DNA from: Methylophilaceae bacterium LSUCC0401
GTDB taxonomy: Bacteria > Pseudomonadota > Gammaproteobacteria > Burkholderiales > Methylophilaceae
Reading direction: 5' to 3'
Length of the DNA: 64,000 bases
Assembly (NCBI GenBank): GCA_024919035.1
Contig: CP103442.1
Span: 496,001 to 560,000, forward strand
Below are positions 35,572-45,724 of the stretch, in pieces (the stretch's first letter is position 1; each line of letters begins with the position of its first letter). The notes under the pieces are model-generated. The model saw nothing but the letters and a program-made list of their open reading frames with translations. It did no database searches and was not told the origin of the DNA. A program made the translations under genes and the position numbers.

Positions 35572-36220
35572 AGTAAAGGTATTCTAATATCTCGTATAAA
35601 TGATCAATTTGGTTAAATATCTTTATACTTGACCAGTCTTGCTTTTTACCATAACCATATGATGCTTTAATAAATTTTAGATTATTTTTATTTGCTACTA
35701 ATCCATCATTTACAGTATCACCAATTAAAAAGGCATTCTTAAAAAAAGAATCATTTTTAATTATTTTTTTTACCATGCTATTTTTATTTTTTATCAATGG
35801 CTCACTATCACTACATTCAATAAACTTAAAATATTTATTCCAATTGAAATGATTAATAAGTTTTTGTGTTGGAGCGACTCTTTTATTAGTTGCTAAAGCC
35901 ATGGGTATATTTCTTTCATGAAGATGTTTTAGTACATGATCCACATCGGGATAAACATGCGTATGTTGGATCACTTGCTCATCGTGCATTGTAATAAATA
36001 ATTGAACAAATTCATCAAGTAATTTTTGATGTTCAGTACCTAATATTTCTGAGGCAGTATCGCAAAGGGGTGGGCCGATGAGAATATTTTTTGAATACTC
36101 TAGTCGCTCTGGGGCAAGTTGTTCGGTAATGCTCTGAAAACATTGGTAGATCGCTTGTTCAGAATCGACCAGTGTTCCATCAAAGTCAAAGATAAAGGCT
36201 TGAGTCAAACAGAAACCCAC
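35570..36220 (-). CDS. HAD-family phosphatase, phosphoglycolate-phosphatase-like
   Basis: A 216-residue HAD hydrolase with the nucleophile motif FIFDFDGTLVDSEQ at residues 9-22, ALATNKR as motif II, a lysine in IKNKNSM as motif III and FLIGDTVNDGL as motif IV. A cap domain lies between residues 20 and 85. It is distinct from the Gph-like protein at 61 kb. Substrate not known. The start is GTG 36220, inside the end of the oxidoreductase gene (16-base overlap), so it belongs to the minus-strand trio with that gene and trhO. Confidence 0.85.
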   Translation of the reverse strand: MGFCLTQAFIFDFDGTLVDSEQAIYQCFQSITEQLAPERLEYSKNILIGPPLCDTASEILGTEHQKLLDEFVQLFITMHDEQVIQHTHVYPDVDHVLKHLHERNIPMALATNKRVAPTQKLINHFNWNKYFKFIECSDSEPLIKNKNSMVKKIIKNDSFFKNAFLIGDTVNDGLVANKNNLKFIKASYGYGKKQDWSSIKIFNQIDHLYEILEYLY

Positions 36221-37209
36221 TGAGTGTTTTGAATTGATTGATAAACCGCCTCCATGGTGGCTGCCTGATGAATAGCGTCATCCATGCTTAATTTATCACT
36301 CTCTTTGTTATTTAGAATGCAGTTAACAAAATGGCTGACCTCTAAATCAAAGTGATTACCTTTAGGAATTTTTTCAGTTGTTGCTTTTCCCCCATCTAAT
36401 TCATAACTAACTAATGCTTCATCATCTTCATGCTGCCAGACTGTATGACATTTTAAGCGTCCCTTATCCCCAAATATTTCAAATTCGGATCGTCTCGTGC
36501 ATTCAAAACTAATATCAAAAGAAGCACGTCTCTGATCAGTAAACTCTAAAATTCCACTGGTAGACATATCGGCTTGATGGGTATTCATTTTGGCGGTCGC
36601 AAAAGCGCACTTCACAGATCCACCCATGACCTGTCTCAGTGTATGGATCGCATAAGGTCCAATATCCCAGTGCGCGCCGCCTCCATCTTTTATTGAGCGA
36701 TTAATACGGTAATAACGAGCCGGCTGAATCGGAAAGGAGAACATGCTGTGCGCGTATTGAATTTGACCTAATTTTCCTGAGGCAATCATCTGTTGAATAA
36801 AATCAAATTGAGGGTGAAAAACATACATAAAACCCTCTATTACCTGAACCTCATTTTTTTTAGCGGCATTGGCGATCTGAACGACTTCGTTTTTGGTCAG
36901 CGCCATCGGTTTTTCGATCAACACATGTTTTTTGTGTTGGATGGCTTTGAGCGCCACCTCAGTGTGTTCTTCATTAGCGAGTGGAATATAAATGGCATTA
37001 ATGTCAGGATGCTGAATGACCTCATCAAAATCTTGACTTGCTTTGACTTCACTTGCATATTTTGAATATTGATTAATACACTCTTGGGCGGCTCCATCAC
37101 GACGGCTCGCCAACATGATGAGTTTAGAGTGAGGATTGTTTTCAATAGCAGGAAGTAAGCGCTGATTGACTCGAGCCGCCCCTAAAATGCCCCAATTAAT
37201 GGTTTTCAT
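36205..37209 (-). CDS. Gfo/Idh/MocA-family oxidoreductase
   Basis: A 334-residue NAD(P)-dependent dehydrogenase. The Rossmann start is [19 protein letters not shown], the family's EKP motif is in [15 protein letters not shown] near residue 98, and [16 protein letters not shown] near residue 180 holds the active-site region; the C-terminal domain is the usual open beta sheet. It may act on a sugar or inositol-like substrate. Base composition here is less AT-rich than in the polysaccharide run. It overlaps trhO by 14 bases and the HAD gene by 16. Confidence 0.9.
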   Translation of the reverse strand: MKTINWGILGAARVNQRLLPAIENNPHSKLIMLASRRDGAAQECINQYSKYASEVKASQDFDEVIQHPDINAIYIPLANEEHTEVALKAIQHKKHVLIEKPMALTKNEVVQIANAAKKNEVQVIEGFMYVFHPQFDFIQQMIASGKLGQIQYAHSMFSFPIQPARYYRINRSIKDGGGAHWDIGPYAIHTLRQVMGGSVKCAFATAKMNTHQADMSTSGILEFTDQRRASFDISFECTRRSEFEIFGDKGRLKCHTVWQHEDDEALVSYELDGGKATTEKIPKGNHFDLEVSHFVNCILNNKESDKLSMDDAIHQAATMEAVYQSIQNTQWVSV

Positions 37210-38164
37210 CTTTATCCTTTTGATTTAATGGTACATCCTTAAACTTACGACCAATGTGCACTTCTCCTCGAGCTTTGGCCAATTCAATTTGTTTTTGGCG
37301 CTCTTTCAAAGCTGCTTTTTTTTCTTCACTTAACTGGTCATGGCAGAAGGGACACGACTGCCCCTTTTGATATAAAGGTGACAATAGTTCTTCGGGGCTT
37401 AACGGATGTCGACACGCATAACATTGGTCATAAATTCCTTCCTCAAGGCCATGGGTGACACTGACTCGTTGATCGAAGACAAAGCATTCACCATCCCACA
37501 AGCTTTTATCTTTAGGCACGTGCTCAAGGTATTTCAAGATTCCGCCTTTGAGGTGATAGACCTCTTCAAAACCTTCATCGAGAAGATAGGAAGTAGCCTT
37601 TTCACAGCGAATCCCCCCCGTACAAAACATTGCAACTTTTTTTGTTGTTTTGGGATCAAGATGTTTTTTGACATATTCTGGAAATTCACGAAAAGTTTTC
37701 GTGTTTGGATTAAGGGCATTTTTAAAGGTCCCAATGTCATATTCGTAATCATTGCGCGTATCGATTAACACTGTCTCCGGATCCGAGATCAAAGCATTCC
37801 AGTCTTGAGGATCTACATACTGACCCACGTGCTTTTTTGGACTGATTCCGGGGACACCGAGGGTCACAATTTCCTTTTTCAGCTTCACCTTCATGCGGTA
37901 GAAAGGGTTGGATTCAGCCCATGATTCTTTATGATCAAGGGCTTTAAAAGCGCCGTTAAACAGAGGGTCATTTTCAATAAATTGGTGAAAGTCTTTGATC
38001 GACTGTGCTAATCCTGCAATCGTCCCATTGATGCCTTCTTGGGCAAGAAGGAGCGTCCCTTTAATCTGTTTTTTTTGACAAAAATCAAGAATCGGTTGTT
38101 GAAAGCTATGAAATTGATCAATGTTCACAAAGTGATACAAAGCGGTCACAAGAAACTTACTCAT
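37196..38164 (-). CDS. trhO: tRNA uridine-34 hydroxylase, rhodanese family
   Basis: TrhO (YceA) installs the 5-hydroxyuridine in wobble position 34 of certain tRNAs in an oxygen-dependent reaction. The 322-residue protein has an N-terminal acylphosphatase-like domain ([17 protein letters not shown]), the rhodanese domain with [16 protein letters not shown] and the catalytic Cys181 in [11 protein letters not shown], and a C-terminal cysteine cluster ([17 protein letters not shown]) likely to bind zinc. It is the first gene of the minus-strand trio and diverges from ndk. Confidence 0.94.
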   Translation of the reverse strand: MSKFLVTALYHFVNIDQFHSFQQPILDFCQKKQIKGTLLLAQEGINGTIAGLAQSIKDFHQFIENDPLFNGAFKALDHKESWAESNPFYRMKVKLKKEIVTLGVPGISPKKHVGQYVDPQDWNALISDPETVLIDTRNDYEYDIGTFKNALNPNTKTFREFPEYVKKHLDPKTTKKVAMFCTGGIRCEKATSYLLDEGFEEVYHLKGGILKYLEHVPKDKSLWDGECFVFDQRVSVTHGLEEGIYDQCYACRHPLSPEELLSPLYQKGQSCPFCHDQLSEEKKAALKERQKQIELAKARGEVHIGRKFKDVPLNQKDKDENH

Positions 38165-38252
38165 AGACTTCTAATGCTTCCTGATTAAATCGTTTATTAA
38201 TGTGTTAAAAAATGTTATTTTAACGCTCTTTTAAGATCATTTGGAGATATTC

Positions 38253-38657
38253 ATGGCAGTAGAACAAACATTATCAATTATAAAACCGGATGCAGTGGCA
38301 AAAAATGTCATTGGAAAAATATACAGTCGTTTTGAAGATAACGGTTTAAAAATTATCCACGCTAAAATGGCGCACCTCAGCACAGAGCAGGCTCAGGGAT
38401 TTTATGCGGTGCATAAAGATCGTCCTTTCTTTAATGATTTGGTCTCATTTATGACCTCAGGACCTGTCATGATACAAGTCTTAGAAGGCGATAATGCCGT
38501 ATTAAAAAATCGTGAATTAATGGGAGCAACCAATCCAAAAGAGGCAGCACCAGGAACCATCCGTGCTGATTTTGCAGAGAGTATTGACGCGAATGCAGTA
38601 CATGGCTCTGATTCTTTGGAAAATGCTAAAATTGAGATTAAATATTTCTTTGGTTAA
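38253..38657 (+). CDS. ndk: Nucleoside diphosphate kinase
   Basis: Ndk transfers gamma phosphate between nucleoside triphosphates and diphosphates. Start ATG 38253 ([18 protein letters not shown]) is chosen over TTG 38241 because GGAGA at 38243-38247 is well placed as ribosome binding site and the N terminus then fits the family. The 134 residues include [12 protein letters not shown] and the phosphohistidine region [12 protein letters not shown]. It opens the ndk-rlmN-ispG-hisS run, a proteobacterial order; the usual pilF and rodZ-like genes between rlmN and ispG are absent. Confidence 0.97.
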   Translation: MAVEQTLSIIKPDAVAKNVIGKIYSRFEDNGLKIIHAKMAHLSTEQAQGFYAVHKDRPFFNDLVSFMTSGPVMIQVLEGDNAVLKNRELMGATNPKEAAPGTIRADFAESIDANAVHGSDSLENAKIEIKYFFG

Positions 38658-38663
38658 CGGTCA

Positions 38664-39752
38664 TTGATAAATATATTTGATATTGATTTAGAAACGTTTC
38701 AATCCCAAATCGCACAAGCCGGTCATCAACCCTTTCGTGCAAAACAATTGTGGCGCTGGCTCTACAAAGAGGAGCAAACCGATTTCGAGTTGATGACTGA
38801 TCTTGCTAAAGATTTCCGACAGTATTTGGCCCAGCACTATCAGGTCTCTTTTCCCAACATTAATTTTGACCATACCTCAAAAGATGGAACACGGAAATGG
38901 TTGTTTGATATGGGAGAAAATAACGCCATTGAGACGGTGTTTATCCCCGAAAAAAATAGAGGAACCTTATGCATATCATCACAAGTGGGATGTGCATTAG
39001 AATGTACTTTTTGTTCCACAGGAAGACAGGGATTTAATCGAAATCTGTCACAAGCAGAAATCATTAGTCAGTTATGGGTTGCGAATCAAATGCTCACCGA
39101 TCATTACGACAGCCAAGAACATAAACCGGTCACTAATGTGGTGATGATGGGAATGGGTGAGCCATTAGCGAATTATGATAACGTCGTGGGCGCCCTAAAA
39201 ATTATGCTAGATGATAAGGCTTATGGTTTAAGTAGAAGACGGGTAACTGTATCCACGAGTGGACTGGTCCCTGCCATTTTAAAATTAAAGAACGACTGCC
39301 CGGTTTCATTAGCTGTATCTCTCCACGCTCCGAATAACCGTATTCGGGATGCAATCGTTCCCATCAATAAGAAATACCCGCTGAATACACTTTTCGATGC
39401 ATGCCACGACTATTTAGAAAAAGCTCCACGGGATTTTATTACCTTTGAGTATGTCATGTTAAGAGATGTGAACGACAGCGATGAAAATGCAATGGAGTTG
39501 GTTAATTTAGTAAAAAATATCTCCTGTAAATTTAATCTCATTCCGTTTAACCCGTTTCCTAAAAGTGGATATGAATCCTCCAACAAAGATCGTATACTAA
39601 AATTTCAAAAGATCCTCATTGATCACGATATCGTAACCACTATCCGTAAAACACGCGGTGATGATATTGATGCCGCTTGTGGTCAACTAGCTGGAGATGT
39701 ACAAGATAGAACAAAAAGAACCATACGCCTGATTCAAGAAGGGAAAAAATAA
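38664..39752 (+). CDS. rlmN: 23S rRNA A2503 / tRNA A37 C2-methyltransferase
   Basis: RlmN is a radical SAM enzyme that methylates A2503 of 23S rRNA and A37 of some tRNAs. The iron-sulfur cluster cysteines are Cys110, Cys114 and Cys117 in [11 protein letters not shown], and Cys339 ([12 protein letters not shown]) is the resolving/methyl-carrier region cysteine. [14 protein letters not shown] is also typical. The start is TTG 38664, six bases after the ndk stop; length 362 is normal. It directly abuts ispG with no spacer. Confidence 0.96.
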   Translation: MINIFDIDLETFQSQIAQAGHQPFRAKQLWRWLYKEEQTDFELMTDLAKDFRQYLAQHYQVSFPNINFDHTSKDGTRKWLFDMGENNAIETVFIPEKNRGTLCISSQVGCALECTFCSTGRQGFNRNLSQAEIISQLWVANQMLTDHYDSQEHKPVTNVVMMGMGEPLANYDNVVGALKIMLDDKAYGLSRRRVTVSTSGLVPAILKLKNDCPVSLAVSLHAPNNRIRDAIVPINKKYPLNTLFDACHDYLEKAPRDFITFEYVMLRDVNDSDENAMELVNLVKNISCKFNLIPFNPFPKSGYESSNKDRILKFQKILIDHDIVTTIRKTRGDDIDAACGQLAGDVQDRTKRTIRLIQEGKK

Positions 39753-40955
39753 TTGATTAAAAAGAATCGATTGGTGGTGAAGGTTGGCGATATTTCAGTG
39801 GGCGGTCAACATCCTGTGGTGATCCAGTCCATGACCAACACCGATACTGCGGATATTGATGCCACGGTCAAACAGGTATTTGAATTATGGAAGGCGGGTT
39901 CTGAAATTGTGCGCATCACGGTAAATTCAGAGGATGCGGCAAAGTCTGTAGCACCAATTAAAGACAAGCTAATTCAACTCAATTGCAATGTTCCGCTTGT
40001 AGGCGATTTTCATTTCAACGGACATAAACTGTTAGCTCTTTATCCTGATTGTGCTGAAGCGCTCGATAAGTACCGAATAAATCCAGGCAATGTTGGAAAA
40101 GGCTCTAAGCGGGATGAGCAGTTTAACCAAATGATTCAATTCGCCATTCGCTATAAAAAACCAGTTCGCATTGGGGTGAATTGGGGTTCTTTAGATCAAG
40201 ATCTTTTAGCGAAAATGATGGACGCAAATCAGAAGCTTAATGAACCCTTGTCATCAAATGCTTTAATGCGCGAAGCTTTAATTCAGTCAGCGTTGCTCAG
40301 TGCAAAAAGTGCAGAAGAGATAGGTTTACCCAAAGAGCAGATTATAATTTCGTGCAAAACCAGTGACACACAAGATCTAATCTACGTTTATGAGCAGCTT
40401 GAAAAAAGATGTAATTACCCCTTGCATTTAGGTCTCACTGAAGCGGGTATGGGCAGTAAAGGCATTGTCGCATCGAGTGCCTCAATGGGCTATCTTTTAC
40501 AAAAAGGCATTGGGGATACCATTCGAATTTCATTAACTCCAGAGCCTGGGGAAACCAGGATTAAAGAGGTGGTTGTGGCACAAGAGCTCTTGCAAACCAT
40601 GAATATTCGTTCATTTGTGCCTCTAGTCATTGCTTGCCCTGGGTGCGGTAGGACTACATCCACATTTTTTCAAGAATTAGCCCAACAAACTCAACAGTAC
40701 CTAAGAGAAAATATGCCTTCCTGGAAAAAAATTTACCCAGGAGTGGAAAATATGAAAGTGGCTGTCATGGGATGTGTGGTCAATGGACCTGGTGAGTCAA
40801 AAATGGCTGATATTGGCATAAGCCTTCCTGGAACGGGTGAAATTCCTGTTGCGCCAGTCTATGAAAATGGTGAGAAAACGGTGACCTTAAAAGGTGATAA
40901 CATTGCACATGAATTTCAAAAAATTATTAATGACTATATTCAAAAAAACTATTAA
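39753..40955 (+). CDS. ispG: 4-hydroxy-3-methylbut-2-en-1-yl diphosphate synthase
   Basis: IspG (GcpE) is the penultimate enzyme of the non-mevalonate isoprenoid pathway, converting MEcPP to HMBPP with a [4Fe-4S] cluster. The 400-residue protein has [36 protein letters not shown] and the cluster cysteines in [13 protein letters not shown] and [12 protein letters not shown]. The start is TTG 39753 immediately after the rlmN stop. It also supplies precursors of the undecaprenyl carrier used by the polysaccharide locus. Confidence 0.97.
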   Translation: MIKKNRLVVKVGDISVGGQHPVVIQSMTNTDTADIDATVKQVFELWKAGSEIVRITVNSEDAAKSVAPIKDKLIQLNCNVPLVGDFHFNGHKLLALYPDCAEALDKYRINPGNVGKGSKRDEQFNQMIQFAIRYKKPVRIGVNWGSLDQDLLAKMMDANQKLNEPLSSNALMREALIQSALLSAKSAEEIGLPKEQIIISCKTSDTQDLIYVYEQLEKRCNYPLHLGLTEAGMGSKGIVASSASMGYLLQKGIGDTIRISLTPEPGETRIKEVVVAQELLQTMNIRSFVPLVIACPGCGRTTSTFFQELAQQTQQYLRENMPSWKKIYPGVENMKVAVMGCVVNGPGESKMADIGISLPGTGEIPVAPVYENGEKTVTLKGDNIAHEFQKIINDYIQKNY

Positions 40956-40958
40956 TTC

Positions 40959-42224
40959 ATGAAAAAATATCAATCTATTAAGGGCTTTTACGATGTGTTG
41001 CCCGAACAACAAAAATACTGGCGTTTTTTTTATGACAAGGCCTATCAAATTTTAGACCGCTATGCTTATCAAGAAATCAAGCTTCCAGTGGTTGAGTCAA
41101 CGGATTTATACATTCACAGTGTGGGGGAGCAGACCGATATTGTAGAAAAAGAGATGTACTCTTGGCAGGATAGTTTAAACCAAGATCGTCTGACATTAAG
41201 GCCTGAGGGAACAGCGGGATGCGTGAGGGCGGTCATTGAAAATAATTTAACTTATAACGGACCTATTCGACTGTTTTACCAAGGGCCCATGTTTCGTCAT
41301 GAAAACGTGCAAAAGGGACGACAGCGTCAATTCAATCAATTAGGTATTGAGGCATTTGGCTTTCCTGAACCGCTGCTCGATGCCGAAATCATTTGTTTAC
41401 TCCATGACCTTTGGAAAGAGCTTGGCTTAAAAAATATTGAGCTTCATATCAATAACATTGGTGATCCAGAAGAAAGATTAGGGTATCGCAAAGAGCTCAT
41501 TCAATATTTTGAGCAGCATAAAGATTTATTGGATGAAGATGCAAATAGAAGATTGCATTCCAATCCCATGCGGATACTGGATTCTAAAAATCCAAAAATG
41601 AAAGCAATTATTGATAGCGCACCAAAGTTTGTTGACAGCATCTCAGGAGAGAGTAAGGCTCATTTTGAAAAAGTGCTCAGTTATCTGGATCAACAAAATA
41701 TCGCTTATTCAATCAATAAAAATTTAGTGCGTGGATTAGATTACTACAACCGTACCGTTTTTGAATGGGTGTCAAATGATTTAGGAAGCCAGGGGACAGT
41801 CGCTGGTGGGGGTCGATACGACTACCTGATTGGCTCAATGAATAACACTGAAACACCAGCATTCGGTGTGGGTATTGGTATTGAAAGAATTATTCTTTTA
41901 TTAGAACAGTTAGATCATGTGCGCGATTATTCACAACCTTTGGTTTATGTTGTCAATATGGGGTCCTCGGTGGATGAATATGCACTCAATGTTTCTAATA
42001 TGTTAAGAGCTCAAGGAATTTCAACATGCATGAATATTGGCACGACAAGTTTTAAATCCCAATTTAAAAAAGCAGATAAGTCTGGCGCCAGTTTTGCCAT
42101 TATTATTGGTGATGATGAGGTCAAAAAGAAGGCGGTGCAAATTAAACTTTTAAGAAAAGAAATGGACCAACAAGAAGTTCTGTTTAATAACATCGTTGAT
42201 TTTATAAAAAATAATGCCCACTGA
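40959..42224 (+). CDS. hisS: Histidyl-tRNA synthetase
   Basis: HisRS charges tRNA-His. The 421-residue class II synthetase shows IKGFYDVLPEQQKYW at the N terminus, LRPEGTAGCVRAV (motif 2 entry), YQGPMFRHENVQKGRQRQF, LVRGLDYYNRTVFEW (histidine-binding motif) and PAFGVGIGIERII (motif 3). The C-terminal anticodon-binding domain starts near residue 330. It sits three bases after ispG. Its last 11 bases overlap the start of an ABC ATPase gene that interrupts the usual hisS-yfgM order. Confidence 0.97.
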   Translation: MKKYQSIKGFYDVLPEQQKYWRFFYDKAYQILDRYAYQEIKLPVVESTDLYIHSVGEQTDIVEKEMYSWQDSLNQDRLTLRPEGTAGCVRAVIENNLTYNGPIRLFYQGPMFRHENVQKGRQRQFNQLGIEAFGFPEPLLDAEIICLLHDLWKELGLKNIELHINNIGDPEERLGYRKELIQYFEQHKDLLDEDANRRLHSNPMRILDSKNPKMKAIIDSAPKFVDSISGESKAHFEKVLSYLDQQNIAYSINKNLVRGLDYYNRTVFEWVSNDLGSQGTVAGGGRYDYLIGSMNNTETPAFGVGIGIERIILLLEQLDHVRDYSQPLVYVVNMGSSVDEYALNVSNMLRAQGISTCMNIGTTSFKSQFKKADKSGASFAIIIGDDEVKKKAVQIKLLRKEMDQQEVLFNNIVDFIKNNAH

Positions 42225-43056
42225 ATCTATTTTAACAGTTAATCATCTGACGATTAATCCAATCAAGCAAGTTGAAAATAAGCTTGTCAATGATGTGTCC
42301 TTTCATTTACCTAAAGCAAAAATTACTTGTATTGTTGGGGAGTCTGGAAGTGGCAAGAGCCTCACAGCTCTATCTATTGTTAAACTCTTATCTAGTCAAT
42401 TAGAGTCCTTGGGTGAAATTATTTTCAATCAAAAAAAATTGCATGAGCTAAATGACAAACAATTGCGATCCATTCGGGGTTCGGAAATAGCCATGATCTT
42501 TCAAGATCCAATGACTTCTTTAAATCCAGTTTTTACCGTAGGTTATCAAGTATCTGAGGCGTTACTGGCTCATCATAAATTAACTAAAAATGAAGCGAGA
42601 AAATTGACCGAAAAAGCGTTTACGGATGTTGGCATTCCTGCAGATCGGTATGACAATTATCCTGATGAGTTATCAGGGGGGCAAAGGCAAAGGGTGATGA
42701 TTGCCATGGCGATGATTAATAAACCAAAATTACTCATCGCCGATGAACCAACCACGGCATTGGACGTCACGGTTCAAAAGCAAGTACTTGATTTAATAAA
42801 TAATTTACAAAAAAAACATCAAATGACGGTTTTATTCATTACTCATGATTTTGGGGTGGTTGAAGATATCGCTGATCAGGTTTTGGTGATGTATAGAGGA
42901 AAAATCGTTGAACAAGGTGTAGCAAAATCAATCATTAAAAACCCCAAACATCCTTATACTAAAGCATTGTTAAAATGCATTCCAAGCATTCATTCAAAAA
43001 AAACATTACAACCCATAGATTACCTCAAACTTGAGCGAGAAATGGCCAAACTCTAA
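42214..43056 (+). CDS. Peptide/Opp-type ABC transporter ATPase (DppD/OppD-like)
   Basis: A 280-residue ATPase of the oligopeptide/nickel importer group. Walker A GESGSGKS with SLTALSIVKLL, Q-loop MIFQDPMTSLNPVFTVGYQ, signature LSGGQRQRVMIAMAM, Walker B LLIADEPTTALDVTVQ and H-loop FITHDFGVVEDIAD. The C-terminal NPKHPYTKALLKCIPS block is typical of OppD/DppD proteins. It overlaps hisS by 11 bases and the next ATPase by one base. No permease or binding-protein gene is adjacent. Confidence 0.9.
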   Translation: MPTESILTVNHLTINPIKQVENKLVNDVSFHLPKAKITCIVGESGSGKSLTALSIVKLLSSQLESLGEIIFNQKKLHELNDKQLRSIRGSEIAMIFQDPMTSLNPVFTVGYQVSEALLAHHKLTKNEARKLTEKAFTDVGIPADRYDNYPDELSGGQRQRVMIAMAMINKPKLLIADEPTTALDVTVQKQVLDLINNLQKKHQMTVLFITHDFGVVEDIADQVLVMYRGKIVEQGVAKSIIKNPKHPYTKALLKCIPSIHSKKTLQPIDYLKLEREMAKL

Positions 43057-43838
43057 TGTATTTATCGGTTAAAAATCTAAGCAAGACTTATTTAAAGCGA
43101 TCTGGTTTTTTAAATACTAAAACTTCAGCAATTCATGCGCTTCAAGATGTTTCTTTTGAGCTTGAAAAAGGTAAATGTTTGGCCATCGTCGGAGAGTCCG
43201 GAAGCGGTAAATCAACCTTAGCCAAAATTATTATGAAATTACTAGAACCAGATTCTGGATCAATTCATATATCAAAACAAGATGTTTTAAATATCTCTAA
43301 GCAAAAAATAAAAGCATATCGAAAAAAAATTCAGATGATTTTTCAGGATCCATTTTCCTCGTTAAATCCAAAATTCACCATTACCCAGATCTTGGCTGAA
43401 CCCCTTGAGATTCATAAAACAGGGACTCCAAATCAGATCAAAGCCAAAGTGTCAAAATTTATTAAGCTTGTGGGGTTATCCGATGAAGACTTGAAGCGAT
43501 ACCCCCATCAGTTTAGCGGGGGGCAGCGACAACGTATTTGTATAGCCAGAGCATTAATCATCGAACCTGATATCATTGTCTGTGATGAACCTGTCTCTGC
43601 TTTAGATGTATCGATTCAAGCACAGATTTTAGAGCTCTTAAAAGAGCTACAAAAAAAATTAAACCTGACATATTTGTTTATCACTCATGATTTAAGAGTG
43701 GTAAAATACATCGCGGATGAGATGATTGTTTTACAAAATGGAAATTTAGTGGAGTTGGGCGCTGTCAATAAAGTATTTAAGAATCCAAAAACAAAGTACA
43801 CACAAACATTAATAAATTCCATTCCGGGCTCGATTTAA
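43056..43838 (+). CDS. Peptide/Opp-type ABC transporter ATPase (DppF/OppF-like)
   Basis: The 260-residue second ATPase: Walker A GESGSGKSTLAKIIMKLL, Q-loop MIFQDPFSSLNPKFTI, signature FSGGQRQRICIARAL, Walker B IIVCDEPVSALDVSIQ and H-loop FITHDLRVVKYIADE. The two ATPases together look like a split YejF (in E. coli one fused protein of a microcin C/peptide importer). Start ATG 43056 overlaps the previous stop by one base. Their membrane partners must be encoded elsewhere. Confidence 0.9.
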   Translation: MYLSVKNLSKTYLKRSGFLNTKTSAIHALQDVSFELEKGKCLAIVGESGSGKSTLAKIIMKLLEPDSGSIHISKQDVLNISKQKIKAYRKKIQMIFQDPFSSLNPKFTITQILAEPLEIHKTGTPNQIKAKVSKFIKLVGLSDEDLKRYPHQFSGGQRQRICIARALIIEPDIIVCDEPVSALDVSIQAQILELLKELQKKLNLTYLFITHDLRVVKYIADEMIVLQNGNLVELGAVNKVFKNPKTKYTQTLINSIPGSI

Positions 43839-43858
43839 ATAATTTAATAAGGAATACC

Positions 43859-44485
43859 ATGGCTGAAGATATCAATAATACTTCTGAAAAGTTTGACAAA
43901 ATAAAAGAGACTTTTCAGAAAAATAAAAAAATAGTTGTTGTTGCGATAATTGTATTATTTGCACTTTTGCTATTATCAGATTTTTATAATGATAGAAAAG
44001 TCAGAAAATCCGAACAAGCCTCTGAGTTATTTCAACAACTTTTAGTGAGTAAAACTTCTGACATTGATAAATTAAAATCCATTGCTGATGATTTAATGAA
44101 TGATTATTCATCAACACCTTACGCATCAAGGGCTCAGATTATTTATGTAAAAACTTTCATAAAAAATAATGAAGTGAATGATGACGTTAAAAAACGATTA
44201 TTGTGGGCTAGTGATAATTCAGTAGAGCCTTCTATTCAAAGTCTGGCAAATTACTACTTAGGCTTAATAGCTTTATCTGTTAATTTGCTTGAAGAAGCTT
44301 CTCGTTTTGCTAATTTGATCAAATCCAAAGGTTTCCAGGGTTTTAAATTTGATCTTTTGGGAGACATCGCTCACAGTGACGGAAAAATAGAAGAAGCACG
44401 AGATCATTATCAAAAAGCAATATCCTTTTTTTCAGCTCAGAGTGATTTTGCTCGGGTGATTGAGTATAAGTTACAAAACTTATAA
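43859..44485 (+). CDS. yfgM: YfgM/ancillary SecYEG translocon-type TPR protein
   Basis: A 208-residue inner-membrane protein with one transmembrane helix at about residues 24-42 (KIVVVAIIVLFALLLLSDFY) and a periplasmic domain of TPR-like helices (AQIIYVKTFIKNNEV, LANYYLGLIALSV, ARDHYQKAISF). It matches YfgM in layout and in location directly before bamB and der. YfgM associates with the SecYEG translocon and periplasmic chaperones. AAGGA at 43849 gives a good ribosome binding site before ATG 43859. Confidence 0.85.
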   Translation: MAEDINNTSEKFDKIKETFQKNKKIVVVAIIVLFALLLLSDFYNDRKVRKSEQASELFQQLLVSKTSDIDKLKSIADDLMNDYSSTPYASRAQIIYVKTFIKNNEVNDDVKKRLLWASDNSVEPSIQSLANYYLGLIALSVNLLEEASRFANLIKSKGFQGFKFDLLGDIAHSDGKIEEARDHYQKAISFFSAQSDFARVIEYKLQNL

Positions 44486-44503
44486 TTATTAAACAGCATA
44501 TAA

Positions 44504-45724
44504 ATGAAAAATTTAGTTGTATTCTTAGTGGTTCTGTTTATTTCGTCTTGTATTGGACCTGTTAAAGAATTAGAGAATCAAATAAATGATGTTTATTTTA
44601 CTTCACCGCTGGATGAGACTCCGGAACCACTTCCAGAAAACTTTCAAAATAAATTAAGTATTAAATCCCTTTGGGTAAAAGAATTTGATGGCTTGCCTGA
44701 TAACCCCGGTATTATATTTGCTGATGAATTTATTTATTTAATCACATCATCGGGCGATTTTAAAAAAATAGATGCTACAACTTCAGAGGTTATATTTAGC
44801 AAGCAGTTAGAGTTTAAAGTATCCTCCGGTGTTTACACTGACTCAAATAAGCAAAACTTTTTTTTCATTGATACGGATAACTATTTAAATAAGATAGATG
44901 AGCAGGCGAATAAAATTTGGAGAATAAAGCTTCCCAATTATTCATTACTAGACCCTGTTTTTTTTAATAATCAAATCATCTTAAAATATAAAAACAATAA
45001 CATACAGTCTTTTGATATGGATTTAGGCACTTCACTGTGGACGTATAAGCGTCAAAATCCTCCTCTCTCTATCAGCATACAATCTTCTATGCTAATTTCA
45101 GATAATATTCTCTACAGTGGATTTCCTGGGGGAAAATTAGTGATCATTGACCCTGAGTCTGGTGCTTTTTTATCTGAATTAACAGCATCACGATCGAAGG
45201 GCGTAACGGATATTGATAGAACGAATGACATATCTGGAAATTTGGTCATTATTGATAATCTATTATTTGCAGTTGCCTATAACGGAGAGATGGTTTGTTT
45301 TGATCGTGCTTCGGGTGCTAAGATATGGAATAGAAACGTGAGCAGTTATCATGGATTGGCTTCAGATTTGGTTAACATTATTTTGAGCCATGAGAATGAT
45401 TCTATTTATAGTTTTGATAAAAATACAGGAAAAACCGTCTGGAAAAATTCAGATTTATTACATAGAAAGTTATCTGCACCATTAATTTATGATAACTTTA
45501 TTTTAACGGTTGACTATCTAGGCATTCTCCATGTTTTAGATTTGGATGAGGGTATCCGCCAAGCAATTTTTCAATTTGAGAAAAGCTTCGAAGGCTTGGT
45601 TGATTTTGGTGATTCATTAGCTATTCGAGATACAATCAATACCTCAAAGTTTTATAAACATAAAGATTTTGTATACATCATTCTCAATCACTCAAAAATA
45701 ATTAAAATATCAATCAATGAATAG
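44504..45724 (+). CDS. bamB: Outer membrane assembly lipoprotein BamB
   Basis: BamB is the beta-propeller lipoprotein of the Bam complex that inserts outer-membrane proteins. A lipoprotein signal ends at Cys16 (FISSC). Eight PQQ-like blades follow; recognisable ones are FPGGKLVIIDPESGAFLSEL, SKGVTDIDRTNDISGNLVII (the conserved BamB segment corresponding to TEIDRLSDVD) and NGEMVCFDRASGAKIWNR. Length 406 residues is a little above the usual 380-390. It overlaps der by eight bases, the standard bamB-der order. Confidence 0.95.
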   Translation: MKNLVVFLVVLFISSCIGPVKELENQINDVYFTSPLDETPEPLPENFQNKLSIKSLWVKEFDGLPDNPGIIFADEFIYLITSSGDFKKIDATTSEVIFSKQLEFKVSSGVYTDSNKQNFFFIDTDNYLNKIDEQANKIWRIKLPNYSLLDPVFFNNQIILKYKNNNIQSFDMDLGTSLWTYKRQNPPLSISIQSSMLISDNILYSGFPGGKLVIIDPESGAFLSELTASRSKGVTDIDRTNDISGNLVIIDNLLFAVAYNGEMVCFDRASGAKIWNRNVSSYHGLASDLVNIILSHENDSIYSFDKNTGKTVWKNSDLLHRKLSAPLIYDNFILTVDYLGILHVLDLDEGIRQAIFQFEKSFEGLVDFGDSLAIRDTINTSKFYKHKDFVYIILNHSKIIKISINE

